64,000 bases of DNA from CAWUFC02 sp963921335 (GTDB taxonomy: Bacteria > Pseudomonadota > Gammaproteobacteria > Pseudomonadales > Halieaceae): contig CAWUFC020000001.1 in assembly GCA_963921335.3 (NCBI GenBank), positions 124,001-188,000 on the forward strand, written 5' to 3'. Positions within the stretch are counted from its first letter, which is position 1. Each line of letters begins with the position of its first letter. Under the pieces are notes generated by a model, which was not told the origin of the DNA, searched no databases, and saw nothing but the letters and a program-made list of their open reading frames with translations. The position numbers and the translations under genes are program-made. Below are positions 1 through 7,884 of this stretch, piece after piece.

Positions 1-681
1 GGAACTAAGTCAGGCGGTTTCAATGGCGTGGCAGGGGTGGGGGCGCCACGTGAGTTCGACGACGAGGACACCATCAATTATGAGCTCGGCATCAAATCGG
101 AGCTATTCGACAATCGGCTGCAATTAAACGTGACCGCGTTTCACATGCAGTTCACCGACTTACAGTTTCTCGCACAGAATCCAAACGGTGTGGGCACCTT
201 TGTCAGCAATGCCGCCGAAGGTGAGAGCTCTGGTTTGGACTTAAGTTTTTCCGCCGCTCCCTGGCGATTTTTGATGTTGGCAGGCGGACTGCAGTATTTG
301 AAAGCACAGTACACAGAGGGCGAACTCCACGACTTCAACCTTAAAGTACCCTACGCGCCAAAGTGGAGCGGCAATGTTGCCGCCACCCTATTAGCTCCTG
401 TAGGACAAGGCGCAGGCTACCTGCGAGGAGACTATAGCTATATGAGTAATCACTTCTCTAACCCAACCTACCAGGTTGAGTCTGACAAGCAGGAAAGGAA
501 TCTACTCAATTTCCGCTTGGGGTGGCGCAACGATAGTTGGGACGCTGCTGTCTGGTTGAGAAATGCCACTGACGAAGCCTATTCCGTTGTGGCACTAACA
601 CCCAACGCCAGCACAGGCACGGCGCCTCAGTTCCTGGCAATTCCACGCACCTGGGGTGCAACGCTGCGCTACAGTTTTTAG
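1..681 (+). CDS. TonB-dependent receptor, C-terminal part (5' end outside window)
   Basis: The frame is open from the first base and ends in TAG at 679-681, giving about 226 C-terminal residues. The opening residues (KSGGFNG) and the following NYELGIKSELFDNRLQLN stretch are typical of the last beta-strands of TonB-dependent outer-membrane receptors, as is the end in an aromatic residue (LRYSF). By family, such receptors import siderophores, vitamins or large organic substrates using TonB-ExbBD energy. The plug domain and TonB box lie outside the window, so the substrate cannot be judged. The next gene starts 28 bases downstream on the same strand and may be co-transcribed. Confidence 0.9.
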   Translation, partial: GTKSGGFNGVAGVGAPREFDDEDTINYELGIKSELFDNRLQLNVTAFHMQFTDLQFLAQNPNGVGTFVSNAAEGESSGLDLSFSAAPWRFLMLAGGLQYLKAQYTEGELHDFNLKVPYAPKWSGNVAATLLAPVGQGAGYLRGDYSYMSNHFSNPTYQVESDKQERNLLNFRLGWRNDSWDAAVWLRNATDEAYSVVALTPNASTGTAPQFLAIPRTWGATLRYSF

Positions 682-709
682 CCACCTGACTGCTTACTGG
701 AGTAAATTC

Positions 710-1357
710 ATGAGCGAAGTCATCGATGTTTTCTGGTCGTTTCGCAGTCCCTATTCGTATCTCGCTATTCCAGATTTGCTCAGATTGCGCGATGACTACG
801 AGGTAGAACTAGCTCTTCGAGTGGTACTGCCCCTCGCGGTGCGTGCGCCGGAAAAAGTCTTCGATCCAGATAACCTAAAACCTATGCGCTACATTGTGAT
901 GGACAGCCGGCGCAGAGCCCAGTACCTGGGCATCCCATTCAAGTATCCGCCCAATCCTGACCCAGTTGTACAGGATAGGAAGACGCTCTCAGTTCCCGAG
1001 GAACAGCCCTACATCTACCGACTCAGCAAACTAGGCGTGGAAGCGCAGCGAAAAGGCAGGGGGATCGAGCTGGCCGCGGCAGTTTCGAGCCTGATCATGG
1101 GCGGCACTGAGCACTGGGACCAGAGCGAACTTCTGGCCGATGCCGTGTCCTCTGCAGGCCTCAACTTATCAGAGCTGGACGCGCTCATTGAATCGGGTGA
1201 CCACTTTGAGGAAATTAAGCAGAACCAGGAAAAACTCGATGCCGCAGGACACTGGGGTGTGCCCACCATGGTAGTGCGAGACGAGCCTTTCTTTGGCCAG
1301 GATCGCATCGACACATTGCGCTGGCGGCTCGATCAGCTCGGGCTAGGGAAATCATAA
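710..1357 (+). CDS. DsbA-family / 2-hydroxychromene-2-carboxylate isomerase-like protein
   Basis: The predicted 215-residue protein opens with DVFWSFRSPYSYLA, the N-terminal strand and SP-x-SY signature of the 2-hydroxychromene-2-carboxylate isomerase branch of the DsbA/GST-kappa thioredoxin superfamily. Near the C-terminus GHWGVPTMVV supplies the cis-proline loop. There is no CxxC, so a disulfide oxidoreductase role is unlikely; family members are glutathione-dependent isomerases of aromatic catabolism. I chose ATG 710, preceded by GGAG at a good distance, over an in-frame ATG at 656 that lies inside the receptor gene. The true substrate is unknown. Confidence 0.85.
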   Translation: MSEVIDVFWSFRSPYSYLAIPDLLRLRDDYEVELALRVVLPLAVRAPEKVFDPDNLKPMRYIVMDSRRRAQYLGIPFKYPPNPDPVVQDRKTLSVPEEQPYIYRLSKLGVEAQRKGRGIELAAAVSSLIMGGTEHWDQSELLADAVSSAGLNLSELDALIESGDHFEEIKQNQEKLDAAGHWGVPTMVVRDEPFFGQDRIDTLRWRLDQLGLGKS

Positions 1358-1424
1358 GTTGATGACACTCCAGCAAAAGCACGTGTTTCTAATCCAGGAA
1401 ACATGGGTTTTTCATGCGCGTAGC

Positions 1425-1453
1425 TTGACCTCAATATTGTAGTGGCATACTAT
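1425..1453 (+). promoter_or_regulatory. Candidate sigma-70 promoter of the Sec-redoxin gene
   Basis: TTGACC at 1425-1430 and TACTAT at 1448-1453 are separated by 17 bases, a good fit to -35 and -10 elements. They sit 35 bases before the ATG at 1488. This is a consensus match only. Confidence 0.45.
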
Positions 1454-1487
1454 GTGCCTCTACTTTACCAAGGACTAATCGGCAGCC

Positions 1488-2719
1488 ATGGCGATTGAGC
1501 GTGACGAACATGGATTTGACGCCCCGGCGGCACTCGGTCATCCCGGGCGAGCCGGTCTGCCTGAGGGCGCAAGTACCGGCCCGGTCATTGGCGAACGCTT
1601 ACCTGATTTCGAACTGCCTGATGCCCATGGTAAACTGGTTAGTTTCCACAGTGACCGCGCGGGCAAAAAAAAACGGTGCTGGTATTTTACCGCTCAGCAG
1701 TCTGGTGACCCCCCTGCTGGACGCAGCTCGGTGAGCTTCGCGACTCTCATCCCAAGTTTGAATCAAATGAAATCAGACTATATGCCGTCTCCTATGACGA
1801 CAGGGAGGCGCTCGCCGAGTTCGCCCGGGAACAGTCCATTCCCTTTACACTGCTGTCCGATGTCGAGTCAGAGGCGATCCGCAATTACGGTATCCTCAAC
1901 ACTGAAATCTCTGAAGACGATGCTTTTCTGTATGGCATCCCTTTCCCCGGTGTATATGTCACTGACGAAGATGGTGTTGTCACCGCCAAGTTTTTTCATG
2001 ATACCTACAAGAAGCGCGACAGCGCTGATACGCTCATCGACGCGGCACTTGGTCACATAGAAATCGCAGATGACGCGCCATCTGCGCAAGGTGGTGATGA
2101 CGAGATTAGTTTGACGGTGGCAGTGCATGGCGGCAATGCAAGCATACGCCAGGGCATCATCCGAAAACTGGTTGCGCGCTTCGAATTGGGCGAGCATCTG
2201 CACATCTACGGAAAGCCTGTCCCCACCGGCATGGTGGCAACCAGTGTCGAAGTTAGCGGGCCACCGGGGCTCATGACACTGGCACCGGAGTTTCCTCCAA
2301 CCGAAGAGCTACACCTAGCCTCGCTGGGCCTGGATCTGCATGTATACAGTGGAACGGTTGATATTGTTGTGCCCTTCTATGCCGCCGGTGAGCTCGCCAG
2401 CGAGACCCGCCCGTTGGATATGGACAGCGTGGATATTGAGGTAAAAGTACGCTACCAGGCCTGCACAGACGAAGAATGCCTGCCGCCCCGCACCGAAAAC
2501 TTCTCGCTCAATCTTCCCCTCGACGTTGTCGATGTGCCCAATATGTCTTTTCACACGGGCCATGGACAAAGAGAGGGCACCTTTGATTCCGGACCCGCGA
2601 TGCGGCGCCTTTTTCTTCGTAAGCTCAAGCGCAACCCACTGGGCCTGCCAAAGTTCATTTGGAAAATGATTAAGCTGGAACTCGCAGCAAGGAAGCGAGC
2701 TAGAAACAGAGAGCAGTGA
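1488..2719 (+). CDS. Candidate selenoprotein: redoxin domain (WUPPC) fused to DsbD-N-like domain; needs UGA readthrough and a -1 frame change
   Basis: Read from ATG 1488, the first 62 codons encode a redoxin N-terminus (GPVIGERLPDFELPD). The homology then continues in the -1 frame after a run of nine A at 1665-1673: TVLVFYRSAVW, then TGA at 1706-1708, then PPCWTQLGEL and 336 more sense codons to the stop at 2717-2719. The TGA falls where AhpC/TSA-type redoxins have the first Cys of CxxC, giving U74-P-P-C77 in a protein of 410 residues. Selenocysteine at this place is known in bacterial redoxins. The C-terminal half (about residues 205-345) resembles the DsbD N-terminal domain, with a Cys pair in YQACTDEECLPP. 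The A9 break could be a true frameshift, slippage, or a homopolymer error (ten A would restore the frame). An ordinary pseudogene is the alternative. The protein probably reduces peroxides or disulfides. Confidence 0.75.
1665..1673 (+). other. A9 run with slippery A-AAA-AAA: frame junction in the redoxin gene
   Basis: Nine consecutive A follow GGC 1662-1664. In the upstream frame the codons are AAA AAA AAA CGG; the conserved redoxin sequence resumes with ACG GTG CTG in the -1 frame. A-AAA-AAA (1667-1673) is a classic -1 ribosomal slip heptamer, and runs of nine A also provoke RNA polymerase slippage. A lost A in assembly or in the genome would look the same. Confidence 0.6.
1706..1708 (+). 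other. In-frame UGA at the redox-active position (candidate selenocysteine codon)
   Basis: TGA interrupts SAVW/PPCWTQL exactly where related redoxins have Cys or Sec. The frame stays open for more than 1,000 bases afterwards with conserved redoxin sequence. Two weak hairpins follow that could act as a bacterial SECIS: 1710-1733 (stem GCTG/CAGC, loop GACG) and 1730-1752 (GGTGAG pairing with CTCATCC around one bulge). Neither is a perfect match to the bSECIS model by eye. Confidence 0.65.
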
Positions 2720-2731
2720 GATCGCCAGCAT

Positions 2732-2768
2732 TGTGCGGTGCCATCCACAACTACGCATTCCCCGCACA
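2732..2768. terminator. Possible bidirectional terminator hairpin between convergent genes
   Basis: TGTGCGG at 2732-2738 pairs with CCGCACA at 2762-2768 across a 23-base loop, in the 77-base gap between two convergent genes. There is no T-run, so support is weak. Confidence 0.25.
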
Positions 2769-2796
2769 TAGGCTGCTAAGCAAACTGATTTCGGGA

Positions 2797-5019
2797 CTAC
2801 TTGCGATACACCCGCACCGGAACACCGCTCATCAGGGGAATACCCGAATAGCGCGCATAGTGTTCTTCAACACTGAGTAATCGCCCAATATTGGTGCCCT
2901 CTCGACGCACATCTTCGTTGTCCTCCGAAGACTTTCCCCAGGCATGCGTCATGGCCACCAGGCCCCGGCGCAGGGTTTTTTCAGGACAGGCGGCGGCGCT
3001 GACCTGCCCGTAAGGTGATTCGATTTGAACAATATCGCCCTGCTGAATATTTTCCTTTGCCATATCGTCAGGATGAATAAACAAGGGGTTGCCGCCGTAA
3101 CGTTGTTGCAGCGCTTCGATGTCGGTGCCGACAGAGTTAAAGGAATTTGATGTGCGACGACTGATCAGCGTGTAAGCAAAGCCACTGCGTTGGTATTTTT
3201 GGCCCTCACCAAACTCCTCAAGTTCTTGCAGCATGACATGGCTGCCGACATCAAGGCGCGCTGTCGATTCGTTACTGGCAGGCAACACTTTGCATTGCAG
3301 GTCTTCAAACAGCGCCTTGGCGGGGTTAGCGCGCAGCTCATCAAGCGGCACCCAGGAGTCCTTGCACAACATATCCAGCACTTCCTCGCCGCTCGGTTTA
3401 ACGGCCATATCCACTTCCGTAGTTGGCGAATCGGCACCAACGATAGGAAACACCCCGGCACTGACCTTGAGCGATACCTTCATGCGTTGTGCCAGGCCGT
3501 AAAAGTACTCCCAGTCTTCCAATAAATCAGACCCAGCGGGTGGTTCCACCACAGCTGGCACATACTGACCATACTGTTCGGTGTAACCTAAGGCCGGCGA
3601 CACCACGGTGAGGTTTTCGGTGGACAGGGTGGTACCGGACGTCTCCAGCGGCAACTTTGGCGCTAATACATAGTGCGCCAACTTGGCAGTGGCGGTGTTG
3701 CGCGGTTCAAAAGCAACGTGCAGATGCAGCTTTTTCAGCGCCGCCAGGGTTTTATCCTGATCGGGCCAGGCCATCATGGGATTACCACCGATCGTAATCA
3801 GTGCTCTAATTTGCCCGTCACCTTCCAGCAAAATTTCGTCAGCCAGCGCCGAGGTGGGCAGGCCGCAAACGGCGGGAATAAAATCCCGCACACGCATGGG
3901 CGGCCCGTAACCATCAATCGGATATGGCGCTATCGCTTGGGCACGGTAGTCGCGCTTGACGGTCAACACGCCAGGATTGGTAACGAAATCGCCGGCCTGA
4001 CGATAGCGACCGCATAGTGTATTGATGCAGAGCACCAGATACTCTGTGATATTGCTCCAGCCAGACATATTGGCACCGGTGCCTGCCGTGCATGAACCCC
4101 TGGTTCGTGGCGCGCCGCTGCGGCCTGCGAAAATCTTTGCTGCCTGAGAAATCTGCTCGGCAGGAATATCAGCGATGCTGGCAACATACTCGGGTGTAAA
4201 GCGCTCGACCGCCGCGCGCAGGGTGTCGACGCCCTGCACAAAGCTATCGATAAACTGCTGATCTACCAGCTCCTGCACAAATAGCTCGCGAACAATGCCC
4301 GCCAAAATCGCCGGGTCGGTACTGGGCCGCGGTTGGATATGCAGGGTCGCCTGCCGTGCCGTTTCGGTTCTGCGCGGATCAATCACCACCAGTTCGAGTC
4401 CGCTCTGCAGGGCGCGCTTGAGGCGCCGCCCAGGGTTGGCATGTGGGATGCCGCCCGAGATCGATACCAGCGGATTCGTGCCGACCAGCATCCAGACATC
4501 ACATTCATCAAACGGAAAAGAACCGGCCAGCCAATGGCCGTGCGCTGCACCCGCTGTTTGTTTGCCGGGTTGGTCGATGGTGCCACTGCTGAAACGTTTG
4601 CGAATGCCCAGCGCGTTCAGCCAGGCAGTTGCAACACCCGCGGTTTGCGGCAGCTGATAAAAGAGGGTGCCGGTATACACCGCTACAGCTTCGGTACCGT
4701 AATCGTCGATAATCGCCTGCAGGCTGTCGGCCACCTCGCCCATCGCTTCATCCGATGCAATAGGCTCCAACTCACCATTGGCGTTGCGTTTCTGGGATGA
4801 CAAAAAGCGATTGGCATTGGTGTGCATGTCAGGAAAGTATTTTCCCTTGCTGCAGAAGAAACCCTCCGATGACGGGCTGGATTTGTCACCGCGTGCCGAA
4901 ACCGGGCGGCCTTCGGCGTCGATTCCCACGCGGATCGGACATTGCGCCGTGCATATGCGGCACAGGGAGATCCTTTCTTCCACTGCAGGGGCAGCGGTAC
5001 TCTCCGCAGCATCAACCAT
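2797..5019 (-). CDS. Molybdopterin oxidoreductase (DMSO reductase/formate dehydrogenase superfamily)
   Basis: About 740 residues. Near the N-terminus CRICTAQC and, some 27 residues on, GFFCSKG supply the four cysteines of the Fe4S4 motif of bis-MGD molybdenum enzymes. The large MopB domain follows (WMLVGTNP, VVIDPRRTET), and the last about 110 residues form the molydop-binding domain (FIHPDDMAKENI, GDIVQIESPYGQV). The Mo-ligand region reads SSGTIDQPGKQ, without Cys or Sec, so this is not a typical formate dehydrogenase. I chose ATG 5019 because GAGG precedes it at the right distance; ATG 5034 is possible. There is no Tat signal, so the enzyme is probably cytoplasmic. A paralogue follows directly upstream (5109-7361). 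The substrate is unknown. Confidence 0.88.
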   Translation of the reverse strand: MVDAAESTAAPAVEERISLCRICTAQCPIRVGIDAEGRPVSARGDKSSPSSEGFFCSKGKYFPDMHTNANRFLSSQKRNANGELEPIASDEAMGEVADSLQAIIDDYGTEAVAVYTGTLFYQLPQTAGVATAWLNALGIRKRFSSGTIDQPGKQTAGAAHGHWLAGSFPFDECDVWMLVGTNPLVSISGGIPHANPGRRLKRALQSGLELVVIDPRRTETARQATLHIQPRPSTDPAILAGIVRELFVQELVDQQFIDSFVQGVDTLRAAVERFTPEYVASIADIPAEQISQAAKIFAGRSGAPRTRGSCTAGTGANMSGWSNITEYLVLCINTLCGRYRQAGDFVTNPGVLTVKRDYRAQAIAPYPIDGYGPPMRVRDFIPAVCGLPTSALADEILLEGDGQIRALITIGGNPMMAWPDQDKTLAALKKLHLHVAFEPRNTATAKLAHYVLAPKLPLETSGTTLSTENLTVVSPALGYTEQYGQYVPAVVEPPAGSDLLEDWEYFYGLAQRMKVSLKVSAGVFPIVGADSPTTEVDMAVKPSGEEVLDMLCKDSWVPLDELRANPAKALFEDLQCKVLPASNESTARLDVGSHVMLQELEEFGEGQKYQRSGFAYTLISRRTSNSFNSVGTDIEALQQRYGGNPLFIHPDDMAKENIQQGDIVQIESPYGQVSAAACPEKTLRRGLVAMTHAWGKSSEDNEDVRREGTNIGRLLSVEEHYARYSGIPLMSGVPVRVYRK

Positions 5020-5108
5020 TGCGAAGCACCTCATCTCTCTCGTTGTACAAGTTATCTATGATAATAGCCGCTAAACGGAGACTACCTCACGGAATCGGCC
5101 TTGCGGCC

Positions 5109-7361
5109 CTAGATTGGATAAACCTGAACGGGAACACCGTTAACCAGGCACGTGCTCGAGGCAATATCCAGGGACTCGTCGATCAGGTCGTTACAGCTAA
5201 CCCCTGGCAGTATCGATTCGGCGTTAGCCTGCCCGGCATCTGAATAACCGTGGCCAAAGCCATGCGGAATACTGATCACGCCTTGCATCATTTCATCGGT
5301 GATCTCGGTAGGTATCTCAATTTCGCCCACCGCTGACTTCACCCGGGCCAGACCCTCCGGCTGCAAGCCAATACGTTCGGCATCACGAGGATTGATCTTC
5401 ATCGTACATCGGTTCTTACCACGCACATAGGGCACTAGATTGTGCAGCCAGGAATTCATGTCTCGGATATGGCGACGCCCCACCATCGAGAAATTGTTTT
5501 CGTCGCCAGGCGCTGCAGACGGCGACTGCAACTCCTTGAATCGCTGGGCAAGACGTGGCAGGTCATTGGCAAATAGTTCATGCATCAGGTTGATGCGCTT
5601 TCCGGGCGTCCGCAATACCTGCTCCATACGCGGCTTTAATGCCCCAAGATCCATGGAAGCCTGGGGGTGCTGCTTGAGCGCCTCCAGCGAAATCCCGTCA
5701 GGGCGGCTGCCAAACTGATCACCATAGGGCCCGCTGCGCAGCATGATGTCGATATAGCGCTCGGGCGGTGTGTCGCCCGTTACCGCGGCGTTGACTGTAT
5801 CTGCTGACAACTCGTAGCCCTCGTCCCCTGCCCGCTTACAGGCCATGTCTACCATGCCCTGATAGACGAAACCCTCCATCTCATCACGACTCAGTCCGGC
5901 CATACGCGCAGAGATTTCCAGGATGATCTCACCAAGATCCTTGAGACCCTCCGCCGGCTCAAACGTCCGGGGCGAGAAAGACACATAGTTGCGCGTGGTG
6001 AAATTCTGGAAAGTCACGTCGATGTTACTGTGCTCAGGATGCACAGTACTGGGCAATATGATGTCGGCTTGGCTGGTGGTTTCGTTGACATAAATATCCA
6101 GGCTAACCATAAAGTCCAGCGACTTGAGCGCATCACGTATTTTGTCCCCCCGGGGCACTGACAATACAGGGTTACCGCAGATGGTCAGCAGCCCATGCAC
6201 CTCTTCCTCCGGCGCTGTGATCTCCTCGGCCATCAGTGATGCGGGTAACTCACCACAGGTTTCCGGAACCCCGCGTACGCGTGAGTGCCAACGGCCATAG
6301 GGTTTGATGTCAGCCTCAGAGCCTGGCCCAGAGCCACCCACGGGAGCCGCAGCAAACATCATGCCGCCCTCTTTATCGAGATTGCCGCTGAGTATGCTGA
6401 TCACCATCAACATCCAGTGGGCAGCCAGACCAAACTCCTGGGTGCACAGGCCGATGCGACCATACAGGGCAGCACGGTCTGCCTTCATATATTCTTCAAC
6501 GAGCTCATACAGCACTGCTGCGGGTACCCCGGTGACTGCCGCAGTGGATTCGGGGGTATATGCAGCCACCGCGTCCCGCAGCGCGTCCAGGCCATCGACA
6601 TAGGGCGCAAGGTGGGCCACATCGACGGCGTTCTTGCTGAACAAGACATTGGCAAATACCATCAGGAACCAGGCATCAGTCCCCGGTTTGATGAAAATAT
6701 GGCTGTCTGCGACTTCGGCTGTCTCGGTGTACCGGGGATCGATAACGATGCACTTTCCGCCACGGTCCTGAATCGCGTTCATCGCCGAGGCGACATCCGG
6801 TTTGCCGAGTATGCTGCCCTGAGACACGACTGGATTGGCACCCATGCAAATAAAGAAGTCAGTGCGATCCAGGTCTGGTACTGGGAACAGCCATTCGTGA
6901 CCAATCAGGCCCCAGCACACCAGTTGTTGCGGATGTTGATCGACCGTGCCTGCTGAGAAAAACCGTTCTGTGCCCGCCACTGACATGAGTGATTGCAAGT
7001 ACACTCCGGCAGCAAAATCATGCCCCAGCGGGTTCCCTACATACATGGCGAGCGCGTCTTTGCCGTATTGCTCGCGAATCGAAGTAAACTCCTTGGCGAT
7101 GGTATCGAAAGCCTCTTCCCATGAGATTTCTACCCACGACTCTCCGTCTCTCTTAACCGGCTGGCGCAGGCGATCGGGATCTTCATAGATATAGTTGAAG
7201 GCTTGCGATTTGGCGCAGACATAACCCTTCGATCGATGATCGTCGGGGTCGCCTTTGATAGAGATAATTTTCTGTGCTTCACGATCGACCTCCATGACCA
7301 GGCCACAGCAGGCCTCACAGGTCGGGCAAATTCTTCGAAGCGTTTCAGTCTGTCCGGTCAT
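5109..7361 (-). CDS. Second molybdopterin oxidoreductase
   Basis: About 750 residues with the same architecture as its neighbour: C12-x2-C15-x3-C19 and C49 for the Fe4S4 cluster, the catalytic MopB domain (FFICMGANPVV, CIVIDPRYTETAEV) and a C-terminal molydop-binding domain (MKINPRDAERIGL). The Mo-ligand area reads FFSAGTVDQHPQQ, related to the neighbour and again without Cys or Sec. ATG 7361 follows a GGGGAAACAGG ribosome-binding region; an upstream ATG at 7415 would overlap the next gene. The two paralogues lie in tandem 89 bases apart, suggesting two related reactions or a heteromer. No electron-transfer or membrane subunit is adjacent, so the partner is unknown. Confidence 0.88.
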   Translation of the reverse strand: MTGQTETLRRICPTCEACCGLVMEVDREAQKIISIKGDPDDHRSKGYVCAKSQAFNYIYEDPDRLRQPVKRDGESWVEISWEEAFDTIAKEFTSIREQYGKDALAMYVGNPLGHDFAAGVYLQSLMSVAGTERFFSAGTVDQHPQQLVCWGLIGHEWLFPVPDLDRTDFFICMGANPVVSQGSILGKPDVASAMNAIQDRGGKCIVIDPRYTETAEVADSHIFIKPGTDAWFLMVFANVLFSKNAVDVAHLAPYVDGLDALRDAVAAYTPESTAAVTGVPAAVLYELVEEYMKADRAALYGRIGLCTQEFGLAAHWMLMVISILSGNLDKEGGMMFAAAPVGGSGPGSEADIKPYGRWHSRVRGVPETCGELPASLMAEEITAPEEEVHGLLTICGNPVLSVPRGDKIRDALKSLDFMVSLDIYVNETTSQADIILPSTVHPEHSNIDVTFQNFTTRNYVSFSPRTFEPAEGLKDLGEIILEISARMAGLSRDEMEGFVYQGMVDMACKRAGDEGYELSADTVNAAVTGDTPPERYIDIMLRSGPYGDQFGSRPDGISLEALKQHPQASMDLGALKPRMEQVLRTPGKRINLMHELFANDLPRLAQRFKELQSPSAAPGDENNFSMVGRRHIRDMNSWLHNLVPYVRGKNRCTMKINPRDAERIGLQPEGLARVKSAVGEIEIPTEITDEMMQGVISIPHGFGHGYSDAGQANAESILPGVSCNDLIDESLDIASSTCLVNGVPVQVYPI

Positions 7362-7411
7362 GACCTGTTTCCCCGAATATCCATTTTCTCTTGAGGTTCT
7401 ATCAAGGCGAA

Positions 7412-7828
7412 TCAATTGCCCAGGATGATTTCATCCGGCAGCAAACCCGGAAACTGGTGCAGGCCATCGGTGATCTCGACCCACGGCGCTTTCGAATCCA
7501 CCCAGCAGTGGTATTCAATCTGCTTTCCAGGATCAGTGTTAAGCGTGCCGCAGGGGACAAACATCACGCCAGGGTACTGGGGTGCGCAGGCGTAGAGCCA
7601 GGTAAAGCAGTGAGAACAGACGAAGCGCCCGTATTCGCCGGCTCCAAACTGAGCCAGGTGTTCCTTCCCCTTAGTAAAACGGAATTGCTCTGCATTAACG
7701 ATGCCATTGGTGGTGCAAGATGCGCCCGACATTTTTCGGCAACGGGAACAGTGACAGCTGTACATCACCTTGATGTCGCCATCAATCTGGTAGTGGACCT
7801 CGCCGCAGTAGCATTCCCCTTCAAGCAT
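7412..7828 (-). CDS. GFA/CENP-V-type zinc protein
   Basis: The 138-residue protein shows the Cys pattern of the glutathione-dependent formaldehyde-activating (GFA) fold: GECYCGEVHYQ at the start, CHCSRCRKMSGA next, and CSHCF later, the usual ligands of two zinc ions. By family these bind glutathione or small thiol adducts; real formaldehyde activity is shown for few members. ATG 7828 begins the domain directly (MLEGECYCG) and avoids the overlap that an upstream ATG at 7930 would make with the next gene. It may be co-transcribed with the two molybdenum enzymes downstream, which would fit one-carbon chemistry, but that link is only inference. Confidence 0.8.
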   Translation of the reverse strand: MLEGECYCGEVHYQIDGDIKVMYSCHCSRCRKMSGASCTTNGIVNAEQFRFTKGKEHLAQFGAGEYGRFVCSHCFTWLYACAPQYPGVMFVPCGTLNTDPGKQIEYHCWVDSKAPWVEITDGLHQFPGLLPDEIILGN

Positions 7829-7884
7829 CACATCAAGATAGCACAGCGCAAATCCACAGAGGGACCCGGTGGGTCCCACAGGCT

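Noticed and set aside
1488..2060. Continuous 190-residue open frame at the start of the redoxin gene
   Set aside because: After the A9 run its translation no longer resembles a redoxin, whereas the -1 frame does. Only the first 62 codons are kept.
2111..2719. Separate gene for the DsbD-like domain starting near 2111
   Set aside because: The frame is open back through the redoxin domain and no ribosome-binding site or stop supports a new start.
6285..6956. 223-codon open frame antisense to the second molybdenum enzyme
   Set aside because: The complementary frame encodes a clear MopB protein; the antisense translation has no family motif.
2797..7361. Sec-containing formate dehydrogenase
   Set aside because: Neither molybdenum enzyme has an in-frame TGA, Cys or Sec in the expected Mo-ligand region.
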